Of a stretch of 64,000 bases of DNA, positions 46,691-58,800 are shown piece by piece. Position numbers and translations under genes: made by a program. The notes below the pieces were generated by a model. That model did no database searches, was not told where the DNA came from, and saw only the letters and a list, made by a program, of their open reading frames with translations. Every line of letters begins with the position of its first letter. The stretch's first letter is position 1. Where the stretch lies: contig CM055277.1 in assembly GCA_029237695.1 (NCBI GenBank), positions 39,156,242 through 39,220,241 on the forward strand, read 5' to 3'. This DNA is from Conchocele bisecta (Eukaryota; Mollusca; Bivalvia; Lucinida; Thyasiridae).

Positions 46691-46906
46691 TATCACGACA
46701 TTGATGAAAAAATGTTGCATTGCTAAAGTGTGAGCAATTTGCAATACTGCACTATAATAAAAATTATGTTTCTGCTACAAAAATGTTTTATCAAAACTGG
46801 TTCACGTACGCTTTTGTGGATAGATGCAGCAGAAACATCATTAAAATGCTATTTTATTTAAATAACTATCCATATAAGAACACATGGGGCTATGTATTAT
46901 GTTACT

Positions 46907-47367
46907 ACTGCATGCCTGTTCCACGTTTTGCTGCCAACGAACGTTTGGCCATTAAACACATTCAATCTTAAAAATATTTAAATGTATAAGTACTGTTTCA
47001 TCAACAACAAAAAAGTCACCTTCCCCAAAAACAATATTTGAAGAAATTCCATCAAATATTTATTTTATTGCGAGGAAACGATTTTCCTATGGGAATTTAC
47101 CATTAGGGCTAAAAATAGATTTTTTACAAATATTATTTTATTTTTTAACCGATTTTCAAAATTTCCAAGCTATCTATAGGTTTCGGAGTCGATTTCCTAA
47201 ATGTTTTACCCCCCCCCCCCCCCACCTCTTCCACGTCCTTTTCCCCCATGTTAAATTCCCATAGGATATAATCGGGGTTTTTTTCACAATAAAATACATA
47301 TTTGATGGAATTTATCAAATGAAAATAAAATTGGGAGGTTGGGAGAGAAAAACGCGGAACAGACAGT
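46907..47367. mobile_element. MITE family M3, full-length copy
   Basis: The ends are cctgttccacgttttgctgc and aaaacgcggaacagacag. The inner segments 'tttcctatgggaatttacca' and 'ttaaattcccataggatat' are also inverted. A run of ~16 C sits at 47208. Confidence 0.65.
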
Positions 47368-47377
47368 ATAGTGTAGC

Positions 47378-48110
47378 CACAGACAGCCTGCGCATCCGCG
47401 CAGTCTGATCACTGTTTGCACCGTTCGAGATATTTCAACGCTGAAACACCAGTCATAGTTATGCTCTCACAAGCAATATGTAATAGTTATAGTTCACATA
47501 TTGGATTTGTAATAAATGAATTTCGAGCGAGCGTTAGCGAACAAAAAATTAGTTTATTAAAAATTATATAATTGCTTATTCTTATTCTTAAAATTCTAAA
47601 AATTGCGTATTGCATATATTAATAAGTAGGTTACCAATGTAATGTATACATCTGTGCACGGCAGTTGATAATGAACATATAGCACATATACAGGCTATGT
47701 AATATAAACATTCTCATGGTAACAACGTATGTATCATCATATCATATGTATGTTACAAAAACTATAGTAATAACATTAGCGTATGACTGTTAGCATTATT
47801 GGGGGAGCCACGGTAACTTAAATGTATACGGTACCTGCCAACAAACGTATTCTTTCTCAATACATAAGGCTCATTATGTACAGTGTGCGTTGTGAGGGGG
47901 AGGGGGGGGGGGGGGGAGGGGGGGGGGGGCGGGTGGGCAAGATAACTTTGAATTAGTATAGGCCGGGCCACGGTCTGCCTTTAATGAATTACTGGCGGGT
48001 ATCAGAACGGTTTCCTTAATGTACGCCCAACACTGTGGTGTCTGCCCCATCCCCCGCTTGACCACGTGCACACGCACCCCCCCCCCCACCCCCGGCTCCT
48101 ATGCCTATCA
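47378..48110. other. Intergenic, G/C tracts
   Basis: A 'cgcagtctgatcactgtttg' repeat fragment (47398-47470), then AT-rich DNA and two opposed homopolymer tracts: ~35 G-rich bases at 47895-47930 and C runs at 48077. No gene. Confidence 0.4.
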
Positions 48111-49698
48111 ATGTGTGCCCACCCCTCTGTAGCATGGAGTTCTCTTCAAATGGCGTCCTTCAAAATCCACGTCCCTCTAAATTGAAATACTGGATCCGCC
48201 CCTGCGACATATATACCATTAACATGCATGTTGTATATATTGCTTTACATGAGTTATGTTTCCACGGGTTCATTGCTCATCATACTATTGCTTAATTGAT
48301 ACGAACATGTTTCAAGAGAGAAAAAAAGCGAATCTCAAGACATTTGTTGGTTTCCAATGTCTGCATATAAACCACTGAATTCGACGTAATATATTGGGAA
48401 TGTGCATGAATACATGAAAATAAAAATGAAAATTGACGAACAAGTAGCATGAATGCTGCGTCGGTTTAATTGGCAACTTCGCTGTGTGTACATCTGTAGT
48501 ACTTAGAGTTTGGACTGTTCGGATGTGGGCTGTTCACCGTCAAGATAGCGATGACAACGAGTTTAAAGTTGCTGTGTCTAATACGGTATGGTTAAGCAAA
48601 TACAACTATAATAATGTAAATCTTTGTTAAAGGCACTGTGTCTCATATATGCGCAGCACGTGATGAGACAGATTAGAGAAAACATGTAATTGCAGAGTTG
48701 TATCGTATTTCTAACTCAATTGTAGAATTGCCGGGAAAATATCGGGGTTTTCGTAAAAATTACACAATAACTAGCATACTAGTTGGTGCTTATTGAATCG
48801 ATGGCTAAATAATAAATATATTAAATTATATACACGTATATATATAGTACAGTATTATCTGCATTATAAAGTGGTATTGCTACATTATTAGTTGGCTGCA
48901 GTGTGGTATAGTATTATTATTTCACAACTAAAAAGCGATATGTTTCACAAATTGTGCTTCCTGGTAGAACAAAAATTCATTATCAAATTATCTCCACCCA
49001 TTTAAAAATAATAAAAAATAGCTTGAAAGTGTATCACCTGAGGCACAGTAACCGGAATAAAATATGTCCATTCAAAGTACAATACTAAAAAAAACTAACG
49101 TTGCACGCATTATTTATGGCATATATGGTATTTAATTATGTACCATTTTAAGACATTGTTTAAGTCAAGATCATCGTGGTATTCGCACAACACGATCTCC
49201 CTCCAGAAATATATACATTGCAGTTGCAGTTTTATTTCACTAATATCTATTTATATATGCAAATGAATAAGTGAGTATATTGTCACAGATCTGGATAAAC
49301 ACCAAACCATATCACCATGTTCAGCAAGGACTATATACATATACATCTGTATTGTAAAATCTAGCGCATCTGGCAAATCTGACCGACCAATGAATATTAT
49401 GTCTCAGCAAAGATACAGTCCCTTTAACTCTGTGCAATGGGAATTAATCGGTAAGTTTACAGATTTATTATCTCCATATAAAGTTAACTAATTATATAAC
49501 TTAAATTGGTGTCATATTATGACAAGTCATCATGTTTGTAAGATATATTATAAATAAATCTCGATTGGCGTTCTTTAATAACAAATGAGGTGATGTTGGA
49601 AAAAACAAACAACAGCAACGCAGATTGTTATCATTACGTGTACAATTCGCGTGAGGTGTTGACAGTTTTATTAATATATTTCATTCGACGCTTGTTAA
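48111..49698. other. Intergenic, nothing recognised
   Basis: AT-rich with short 'tatatata' runs. No ORF of note, no recognised repeat. Confidence 0.4.
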
Positions 49699-50211
49699 AG
49701 GTACATGCCCACGCAGTAGCCACAAACTGTTCTTTACAGGAATTAAATATAAGTGTATAATTGTGTCACTATATCTTCCACCAGTTCTAAAAATTACAAG
49801 TGCCCGCTATACAGATATAATCAATTTGTAATATTTATTTTACTGATAGTGACGCGCGGTGGTATCAGGCTATTTTCATATGCAAATGATGCATGATATT
49901 TTTTAATTATTTATACTAATTAAATGTGTCAACTTAAACAATTATATTTTCGACAGTTTATCAAGTATGATCATTGCACATCAACAAATAAATACAGAGA
50001 ATAAATAGTAATTAATGTCCGTTAACATTTTAAGGGAACACGGTTATTGCCCCTGATATCAGTGTGTAAATATACGGTTAATATAAAATGTGTAATAATG
50101 CCAATCAATACGTGGAATAACGGTGAATTAATGTTTATTTTGCCAGAAAATGTGTCAGATGATGTCTCTGATGTAAGTAACATTGTGTGCCTAATGAGTG
50201 GGCATGAACCT
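49699..50211. mobile_element. TTAA element family T, empty copy
   Basis: TTAA on both sides (49695-49698, 50212-50215). The ends are aggtacatgcccacgcagta and gtgggcatgaacct. It aligns along its length with 31968-34701 but lacks the array: 'gcacatcaacaaataaatac' is the unoccupied site. Opposed readings of 94 and 78 codons here are chance. Confidence 0.85.
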
Positions 50212-50215
50212 TTAA

Positions 50216-51184
50216 TATTACGTCTGTGTGCACAGTCTGCACATGGTCTACTGTGCACATTTCTTCCTTTTCACAGAGCAGAATTTGAGAAAAAAATGTA
50301 TACACTACACAAACATTTTAGATTGCCTTGAAACGGCAGGTGTTTGATAATCAGGAATCACAATGATTAAGAATTAAATAAGATAGTATTACCATAATCC
50401 GTCACCACGTACACTATATTATCAGTTACATAAACAAACGATGGCATTAAATGAATGGACCATATACTATATTTGCAATTGTTTTCCCGGAACGTCGTGA
50501 TCACAGAGCACCGTCGTCATTTCTACAGTTGTTTACATTTGCCCATTAATATTGTTTTTATTTATTTATTTTTGGTATTAATTAAGTGTCACACGGTGTC
50601 CCATTTACATTAAATTTCGCTATTTAAGAATGACGGTGGTGCTTTTTTTAAAAAGAGAAATCCGATGCACTGAATGACACTCGGCTCGCAAAAAAGTATT
50701 TAAAAAACAAGATTATAAGACTGAAAAATAACGAGTGTTGCAAACGCTGGTTTTTCTTTAATCGATTGCATGATTATATTACTTAAACTATTGCCTCTAA
50801 TGCAAACGTATTTCTAAAATTGCAATGTTATCTTGCAGTCAAACCTTCATAAACGTTCCTTACTGGTACGTGTGTAGAGAAAGTCATAGCCAATTAACTT
50901 ATCTCCCCTAGCTGTTCATCACAGTTTCCAATTGAAACATATATATATACTCGGATATAACGAAACCGTGTGGTATTCGATCAAATGAAATGGTGTGATT
51001 GTTTGATATAGGTCATCTGCAGTACATGAACAAAAAACACATGTCGAATATCTTTAGCACCTGAGATAAAGCGGATTTAAGCGATATGTCATATTTTTTT
51101 CCTGAGCAAAGAACTGTTTGTCCAGATGCACAGATATGTTCGATTGGTAGGATCCAATTGTTTCGCAGTACTGTCTACTGAGCA
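50216..51184. other. Intergenic, nothing recognised
   Basis: AT-rich, no coding or repeat signal that I can support. Confidence 0.35.
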
Positions 51185-51440
51185 AACACATTTGTGGCTG
51201 GGAAATGGGGCTTAATTATGGGATTTGTGAGCAGTACGTGTATATAGCTCCTGATCAAATACCATGCACAGTCACGTGGCTTGATAATGATAGAAATTGG
51301 TTTTTAAACGCATAAAGTGCGTTTTGTAAAAAAGAATTGCGAACAGTGCCGATCCTGATCAGGTCGTTCGCATGCACAGGCTGATATTGATCTACACTGG
51401 TCGCAAAACCCATAAGTCCACTTTCTCCCTTTCACAGCCA
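51185..51440. repeat. Dispersed 'gatcag' element, full copy
   Basis: The ends 'tgtggctgggaaatggggct' and 'ccactttctccctttcacag' are inverted relatives. The core has 'gccgatcctgatcaggtcg' and 'gatctacactggtcgcaaaa'. Confidence 0.65.
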
Positions 51441-51971
51441 CAGAATAGTCGCAAACTGACTAAACGATCATTGTTCACTTTAAGATGGCCCACGAACAAA
51501 ATGTGTCTGTATACTTAGAGAAACACAATTAATATTTGCGTTTAATAGCAAATTTATTTCCGATGTTGTATTAACTTATATATATAATTACACCATGTAC
51601 GAATATAGGTGCGAAGGGTATAATATAATTAAGGAGACCTATTTCTGTCCATTCTTTAGATGTGTCATTTTTTTCGGGCAAAATAACATTCCTTTACAAA
51701 TACTTGTTTATCTAATTCCTATAAAAAAACAGTTATTGCCTAATAGATGGGACAACGACTTTAAAAATACGTCCCTACCCGAGGGCTCATTCATCATTTT
51801 GCGAACATTCGCGGTCGCTCGCCGCTTGTCGTGAACGAGCCTCGGCTGTGTCCCGTTTCTTACACATTCGCGACCGGGTGGAGCGTCAAAAGGGAACCAG
51901 TTTACCAGTGTGTGCTTTAAAAAGAAATTGTCGGCTAAAATTACGTAAACTATCTCAGTATCAGGCAGGGT
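51441..51971. other. Region upstream of the SAP ORF
   Basis: AT-rich, then a GC-richer 51775-51890 stretch ('cgcggtcgctcgccgcttgt') that could be a promoter for the ORF at 51972. Confidence 0.3.
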
Positions 51972-52244
51972 ATGTCGTCAATAAGTGAAGGAAATCTAGA
52001 AGATTTAACCGTCACCCAGTTACGATCACAATTGAAAAAGAAGAAGCTCGGCACAAATGGTCGAAAACCAGAGTTGGTAAGGAGAGATCACAGAATAATT
52101 TATGGACAACTCAGTAACTGTAAAGTCGTTCCAAATGTAACTCGGCCAGATTCTGATCAAAACGTACCGGAGTCAAAACGTACCGGAGTCAAAAAAAGTG
52201 TATCTACATGCTACAATACAATTTGTTCCACGTTTTTCTGCTGA
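51972..52244 (+). CDS. SAP-domain ORF, probably a gene start or fragment
   Basis: The 90-codon reading starts MSSISEGNLEDLTVTQLRSQ. Residues 8-37 fit the SAP motif (helix-Gly-helix; LxxLTVxxLRSxLKKKxLGTNGRKPELVRR), a DNA/RNA-binding fold found in chromatin, RNA-processing and some transposon proteins. Beyond residue ~40 no domain is visible. A GT at 52077 inside TTG|GTAAGG would be a good donor right after PEL, so the real exon may end there. The last residues (CSTFF) come from an M3 MITE fragment, so the present stop is probably not original. Confidence 0.45.
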   Translation: MSSISEGNLEDLTVTQLRSQLKKKKLGTNGRKPELVRRDHRIIYGQLSNCKVVPNVTRPDSDQNVPESKRTGVKKSVSTCYNTICSTFFC

Positions 52245-52697
52245 CCTAATTTGGACTATTAAATACATTAATTCTAAACTACCTCCTCATCTTTTCAAAC
52301 TTTGATGAAATTCGAAAAAACAATTTCACTATGAGTACAGTGGATATTCCTAGGTTCTGGATAATAAGCCTTCGTTGGCCAGTTACTAGAGCTATAAGCA
52401 TACAAAAACAATTATTCAAAACTTTTTAAAACAATATACTTATCGTAAAAGTGCTGTGAAACCAGATGTATCATACGATCCTATAACTTCGATAGCCGCA
52501 CAGATTCGAGACCATTTTTATTTTCTCGTTCTATCGCGAGATTTACGGGTTACGTCACTTCCATTACACTTGTGCGTTCAACCGAAGCCAGATGAAAGGT
52601 CACAAATGCCAAGTTAGAAAAATGCGATTTAAACAGGACTAATACATTGCCAAACAACACAACACACCTAAATGTTGTCTTTTCCACTAATCCCATT
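52222..52697. other. M3 MITE fragment and AT-rich DNA
   Basis: 'ttgttccacgtttttctgct' and 'ggactattaaatacattaa' (52222-52275) are an M3 end. The rest up to the MULE has no recognised feature. Confidence 0.45.
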
Positions 52698-53717
52698 GAA
52701 TTCAGGAGGTTCCGTCAACTGGAGGTTTCGTCAATTAGGCAAAATAGAGTGAAAAGTCGAGTGGTTCCGTCAACTGGTTACCGGTTCGTCAATTAGGCGA
52801 TTATAGTTGAATGGTATTGATCACACCTCGGCTAATTGAATTTCGCATTTTCACCAAGTAGTTGACCTTTGAGCGTTTAGTAATTATTACCGTCAAATGA
52901 CCGATCAGTTAATTCGTGATGATTAATCATGATTCAAATAGTTAATTCGTGATGATTATTTATGATTCACTCAAGCTAATTGTCAATTGACGGCTTTTTG
53001 CCTGATCCATGTCAACTGCACAAGCGCTGAAACATATAAATGGGTGGGCAATTTGTAACTTCCTCACTACAATTCATCATGGATGATAAGTCGTACTGCG
53101 TCTTGTGTTCTGGTGTGGTTACTGCCCGTATGCATGCTATATGCTGCGACGGCTGCAGTCGGTGGCACCATAGGAAATGTGATACTGGTATGTTTTCATT
53201 ATATTTTAATAATATTATAGTGTAACTGTATTTCATGATCGTAAATAGTATGACTTTCCATAAATAAAATATAGTTTTTATTTTTATAACTTATTACATT
53301 ACATCTACATGTAAATAGTATGAATTTCCAAAAATATGCCCAACATGCCGAAATTATGCTAACGTATGTCTTCTATTCAATAGATTGTGTATCTGTTCAT
53401 GGCTCACAAATGCTGAATAAGCGGGTGATTATACAAATTAATATACAAATACACAAAATATACACCTAAAGATATTTAAAATGTTATTAAAATATCTACC
53501 TTTAAATAAATGCCCATATACAACTAAACAACTTTGAAATATCAACAAATATCTCATTATTATCCACTTTAATGACCATGAATTATCTGATCAATTGTAT
53601 GGCACGTGCCGGTCATTAGCGAGTTTTACTCTAAATTGCCTAATTGACGAACCGGATGCATAGTTGACGAAACCTCTCAGTTGACGAAACCTCCAGTTGA
53701 CGGAACCTCTGACACCC
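52698..53717. mobile_element. MULE-like DNA transposon with tandem-motif TIRs
   Basis: A 9-bp direct repeat AATCCCATT (52689-52697, 53718-53726) flanks a 1020-bp block. The ends contain aggttccgtcaactggaggt and complement, made of alternating ttccgtcaactgg / tttcgtcaattagg motifs. Nine-bp duplications are the Mutator hallmark. It holds one PHD-like exon and no transposase, so it is non-autonomous or internally deleted. Confidence 0.8.
53079..53187 (+). CDS. PHD-finger-like exon inside the MULE
   Basis: It starts ATGGATGATAAGTCG and encodes MDDKSYCVLCSGVV then ARMHAICCDGCSRWHHRKCD. Ligands are spaced C7-x2-C10-x12-C23-x2-C26-x4-H31-x2-C34, the first six of a PHD finger; the last C-x2-C would be in the next exon. 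A donor (ACTG|GTATGT) follows at 53188. Similar cysteine fingers start MULE-associated proteins in invertebrates, as I recall. No downstream exon is present, so it is a remnant. Confidence 0.55.
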
Positions 53718-53726
53718 AATCCCATT

Positions 53727-54199
53727 AACCCCCTCCATTAAAATCCGGATTTCGATAGGAAAACTTCACATAAATGAGTTCGCTTGAACCCGTATGTCGT
53801 TTACATGTTTATCAATGGAGGTCACGTAATATTTGTAGGTAGAAAGTCACTAATAATGTAGGAATATGGATTTTCATTCAGTCACCACCTTAACCTATTT
53901 TTTTTTAAATTGTCACTTTTAAGTTCGTCCACATCAGTCCATACCTCCATTTATCAGCAGATATATGCAATCTGGTCTCTGTTTTTGTTATTCCCATTGT
54001 GGACGAGTACGACATGCAGAAGGGATTGAAATGCCTTACTCCAAAAATAGACATTACCACTTCAAAAATAGTATTAAAACCAACAAGCTGAAACTTCATA
54101 TTGTTTAATTTGTTTAATCTAGCAAATTATATTTTCCAAGTTGGCAATCGTTTGTCTAATCATTTAAGTTCGAAACAATATGTATCGTGACCCCTGAAC
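53727..54199. other. Intergenic, nothing recognised
   Basis: AT-rich; a 64-codon minus reading (53905-54099) has no recognisable motif. Confidence 0.35.
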
Positions 54200-54345
54200 G
54201 CAATGGTACATTATGCAGACACAATTTGTGGTGTTTTCGAACCGGGCACCTGCACCGGAAGAGCATATGACGTCATAGGGTCAGAGGTCGCGACCTTTCA
54301 CGGGACGCTGGAGGCGGCCATTTGTAGACGAGCGTGTTTTGAAAG
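54200..54345 (+). promoter_or_regulatory. Candidate VMP1 promoter and non-coding first exon
   Basis: A GC-rich island in AT-rich DNA with a perfect CRE TGACGTCA (54268-54275) and a YY1-like gcggccatttg (54314-54324), as at many housekeeping start sites. A possible donor (TTTGAAA|GTAAAC) is at 54345. VMP1 coding starts in an exon with its own acceptor at 55583, so an upstream 5' UTR exon is expected. Confidence 0.4.
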
Positions 54346-55582
54346 TAAACAATTGCATTTCTCCGTGCTTTTTAAGCCAGTAAACGCAATATATATACAG
54401 ATAATTGCATTATATTTGCATGTAACTAATCAAAAAAGGTTTATACTCGTATTATTTATTACGCATGTTGTTTAATATCGTTAGAGTCTCGAATTATGAG
54501 CAGTCCAGGATATCTAAAAGTCCTGCTTGTTTCCATGTCGTCCATTTTGTTAACGTATCATCCAGGCGCTTGTAGAAAATAGACTGTGACCTTAGACTCT
54601 GGATTTTTGTTGTTGGGTTATTCTCATCCTGTAGTGTGGCGCACCATTGGATCAGAGTAAAAAATGTTATCTAAATTATCAGAGGAATGTACAGTAAACA
54701 ATTTTCCACCATTTCCTTTGCCAGTCATAAATGACAATAATATTATCACATTATCATAATGCAAGATGCTTTCAGATCACTTTTAATTTTCATTTGTGGC
54801 ACATGCTATTTTACCATATTCATTATGGTGCACGCTACAGGCGGAATTTATACCAACAACAAGATTATAACAATCTACGAACTGTAACCTATTATTCTGA
54901 GCATTTTTATAATCAACAGAACAATAAATTCTATTAAAAACACAGAGTTTATATCTACATCTGTGTAATCAATTATAATTCTGTGTTAGTTTTTTATTGT
55001 TTTTCATATAAGACCCCCCAGTATAATTAGAAGCTCTATTCTGGCAATTTGACAGCTACCAGTCTGTGTTTACATGACCGTGACTGCTCAAAATTGCTAA
55101 AGAATCCAGTGACGCAGACTGACAGAACCATGCTTTGTAAATCTTTTTCAATCATGATGTTTATGAGTGGACACAAGTGGGAATAGCTGAAATACAACAT
55201 TTTGAAGGTATTCTAACAATTTTGATTAAAACCTTACATGACCAACGGCGAGCCGATGTGGAATATTTTTCTCCATTTGACAGATAGGTGTCTTCTGCAA
55301 AAAATGTCCGGGAAACTGACCGTGAAAGTTTCCGTGATTAGTGACAAATGCGGTTTATGAAAATTCCCGATGCGAGGGTATTCCCAACAAATGGTTACGC
55401 TACTGTAGAGACTTTCAGTCTACCTTGCATGTGTAAGTTAATGTCCTCGTTGTGAGTTGCAGTGCAGACTTCAACTTCAGTTCTGGAACCTGTGGTGTAT
55501 GGTGTAACTCTGAATATTTTCTTCTTCATCATTATCATGTACATGTAATTATGCCATTTCGTGTTTGCCATTGTATTGCCAG
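54346..55582. other. Presumed VMP1 first intron, no gene
   Basis: AT-rich with no recognised repeats or coding signal up to the acceptor TTGCCAG at 55582. Confidence 0.35.
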
Positions 55583-55866
55583 ATTGAGCGATTGGTAGCA
55601 GATGCGAAAAGACGAGCCATGAGTAAGAAATTCCCACTTGTGAAATCACAGAAGCCTATAGGGAATCTAAAGCAGCGGAAGACGGACATCAAGAAAGGTG
55701 TGAATGGTGAGGTGCCGAAGTCTGAGGGTCAGCAGGTTCGACAACAGAGGCAGCGGGAGATGGAGAGACTGGAGCGGAGGAACATCGTGCTATGGAAGGC
55801 CCCCCTCACCACGGTGCACTATTTCTTCGCAGAGGCCGCTGTCCTGCTATACCTGCTGGCGCTCAG
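55583..55866 (+). CDS. VMP1: VMP1 exon with start codon
   Basis: The acceptor is TTGCCAG and the donor CTCAG|GTGCGG. 36 bases precede the ATG. It encodes the basic N-terminus, [19 protein letters not shown] and the first half of the first membrane segment ([15 protein letters not shown]). Confidence 0.93.
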
Positions 55867-58800
55867 GTGCGGCTTTGATAACACCCGCATAACATTGTGT
55901 GGGCACACCAATTATTGGATTTACATTTGTTGAGCATAGGCTGCATATGCAGCCTATACTCAATAAATGTAAATCCATTAATTGAAATTTCCAGACGATC
56001 CTAAATATGCACTTACGAACATCTTAGTCGTACAACGTTTAGTGAAACGACCCCCTGGTTATAACACACACTACCCATGGTTATAAATCAGAACATGATA
56101 TCATAGGATAGGTATCTCTCCAATTTAGTAATTTTTTTATGAGACCATTGAACTATGTGACCAGATTTGGTAACTCTCGGGTGGTAGCTTAATACACGTT
56201 TGACTACTATCTGTGGATGGGTTTTTGCCTAGAGGTTAGAAGCCTGACTTCCAATCTAGAGGTTGTGGGTTCAAACCTCACATTAGGCATAAAAAAAATA
56301 CTCTATCCCACTTGTCGTCGGATGAGACTTGAAACCGAGGTCCTGTTGTTATGACCTTAGCTGTTGCTGGGACATTGAACCCATTCGCTTTTTTTAGCTC
56401 ACCTGAGCAAAGCTCATGTGAGCTATTGTTACCGCAATGTGTCCGTCGTCCGTCCGTGAACATTTTCAAACGTCTTCTCCTCGGTAACCATTGGGCCTAT
56501 AGTCACCAAACTTTATGGTCATGGTCCTTAGGTAGGGGGATTACAAAATTGTTAAAAGGACGTCATTGCATAATCCAAGATGGCCGCCATCTAAAAATAG
56601 CACAAATTCTTCAAAAATCTTCTTCTTAAGAACCGCCAACCGGATTTCGACAAAACTTGGTAGGAATGATCGATGTACAATGCTCTTTCAAAGTTGTTAA
56701 AATGGTGACCCCGGGGTCAAAAATGGGCGTGGCCTGTGGGGATCACCTCATGTCTATGTCATGTCTATATCAAATCGATGGTATCAAAGAGGTGATCACT
56801 CTGGTACATTTTTTGTCGAAATCGGATGGTTATGTCATCCAAGATGGCCGTCAAAAGGTCGTTCTTTTATTAGAGATTTCAAAATTCTTCTTCACATGAA
56901 CCGCTTGGCCCATGGTAGCCAAACTTAAAAGTTATGGTCCATGGGTGAAGCCTTTTCAGATTTGTTAAAATGGAGGTTGTTGCTAATCCAAGATGCCTGC
57001 CATCTAAAAATAGCACAAATTCTTAAAAAATCTTCTTCTCATGAACCGCCAGCCGGATTTCAACTAAACTTGGTAGGAATGATCGATGTACAATGCTCTT
57101 TCAAAGTTGTTAAAATGGTGACCCCGGGGTCAAAAATGAGCGTGGCCCGTGGGGTCAAATTTTAATTTCGACCGAATATGGTCATGTCTATATCAAATCG
57201 AAGGTATCATGTCTATATCAGATCGCTCTGGTACATTTTTGTCGAAATTGGATGGTCATGTCAACCAAGATGGCCACCAAACGGTCAAAAGGTCGTTCTT
57301 TTATTAGAGATTTCAAAATTCTTCATCGCGCGAACCGCTTGGCCCATGGTGGCCAAACTTCACAGTTATGGTCCATGGGTGAAGCTTTTTCAGATTTGTT
57401 AAAATGGAGGTCGTCGCTAATCCAAGATGGCCACCATCTAAAAATAGCACAATTTGTTTAAAACACATGAAGTCAATGTCACATTCTCCTCTGGTGTTCA
57501 TGGAGTCAGGTGAGCGAATTAGGGCCATCATGGCCCTCTTGTTTGACTACTGTGCCTCTGATCATCTTTAGGTATATTTAATATTGAAACAAACGTACAT
57601 ATTACATCTGGAACACTGTCTATGTTTGCTGCAGGTTATATGCACGAAAGAAGCTTGTGTTTGCTGCATTACTGGTCGGGGTTGGGCTAGTGCTATTATA
57701 CCACATGGATGGACCACACCAACAGGTAATGGCAGGGCTCCAGATAAGGAGTTAGTAATTGAGTGTTGACTCTCCAATCATTTCTAAGCAATTGGGTATT
57801 TCAAAAGTTTAATTGAGTAAAATAAAATCACACTACTGTTTACACATCAACAGACATCAATTATTGGATAGTTTTTCTTCAAAATGAAAACATGTCTTCC
57901 TTGGAGACAATTCTAATGAAATACCAAGATGTGTTTTCATGGAAAATAAGAAAAAATATACTATATTTGTGGTCTGTTTATTGTTTTCTGCAGCATGATA
58001 AAGGTACCACAATTTTTTTATTGCTTTTTAGCTCGACTATTCGAAGAATGGTTAGAGCTGATGTAGTCACGTCGGCGTCACCGTCACGTCACGCCTTGGT
58101 TAAGGTTTTTAGTCAACCTTGTATATGCAATACTCCTGGCCCTACACCCACCATACTTGGACAACTTCATCTCCTAGTGATCTACATCAACAACTCCTGA
58201 CCTATATTTGACCTTGACCTACATTTAACCTTGAGTTACTTAGTTAATGTTTTTAGTCAACCTTGGTTAAGGTTTTTAGTCAAGCTTGTACATGGAATAC
58301 TATTGTGCATACAGACACCATACTTGGACAACCTTTTCTCATAGGGATGTACATCAATAACCCCTGATCTATATTTGACCTTGACCTACATTCAACCTTG
58401 AATTACTTAGTTAATTCCCCTTGGTTAACAGAAATGCGTTAAAGTTATTGATTTTTCACAATATCTCTTTAACCCCTTGTCAGATTTTGATAATATTTCA
58501 CATCAATGTTTGTCTAGGGATGATGCTTCATTACGCACACCCCCACATCCAAATTCCAAAGGTCAAGGTAATTTATTTACTTGTAATGTTCACCGGTTTT
58601 GTAACAGAAATGCGTTAAAAGTTATTGTTTTTGTCGGCGCTTTTTCTGTCGTCCGCGTCGTCCGTTTTTTTTGTAAGGCAAATACGTTAAAGTTATTGTT
58701 TTTTCACAATATCTCTTTAACCCCTTGCCAGACTTTGATAATATTTCACATCAATGTTTGTCTAGGGATGATGCTTCATTACGCACGCCCCCACATCCAA

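Noticed and set aside
50047..50331. 94-codon plus-strand ORF
   Set aside because: Most of it lies inside TTAA element T and the same reading is broken in the other copy.
52698..53717. Mutator transposase
   Set aside because: No reading other than the short PHD-like exon carries a recognisable motif within the element.
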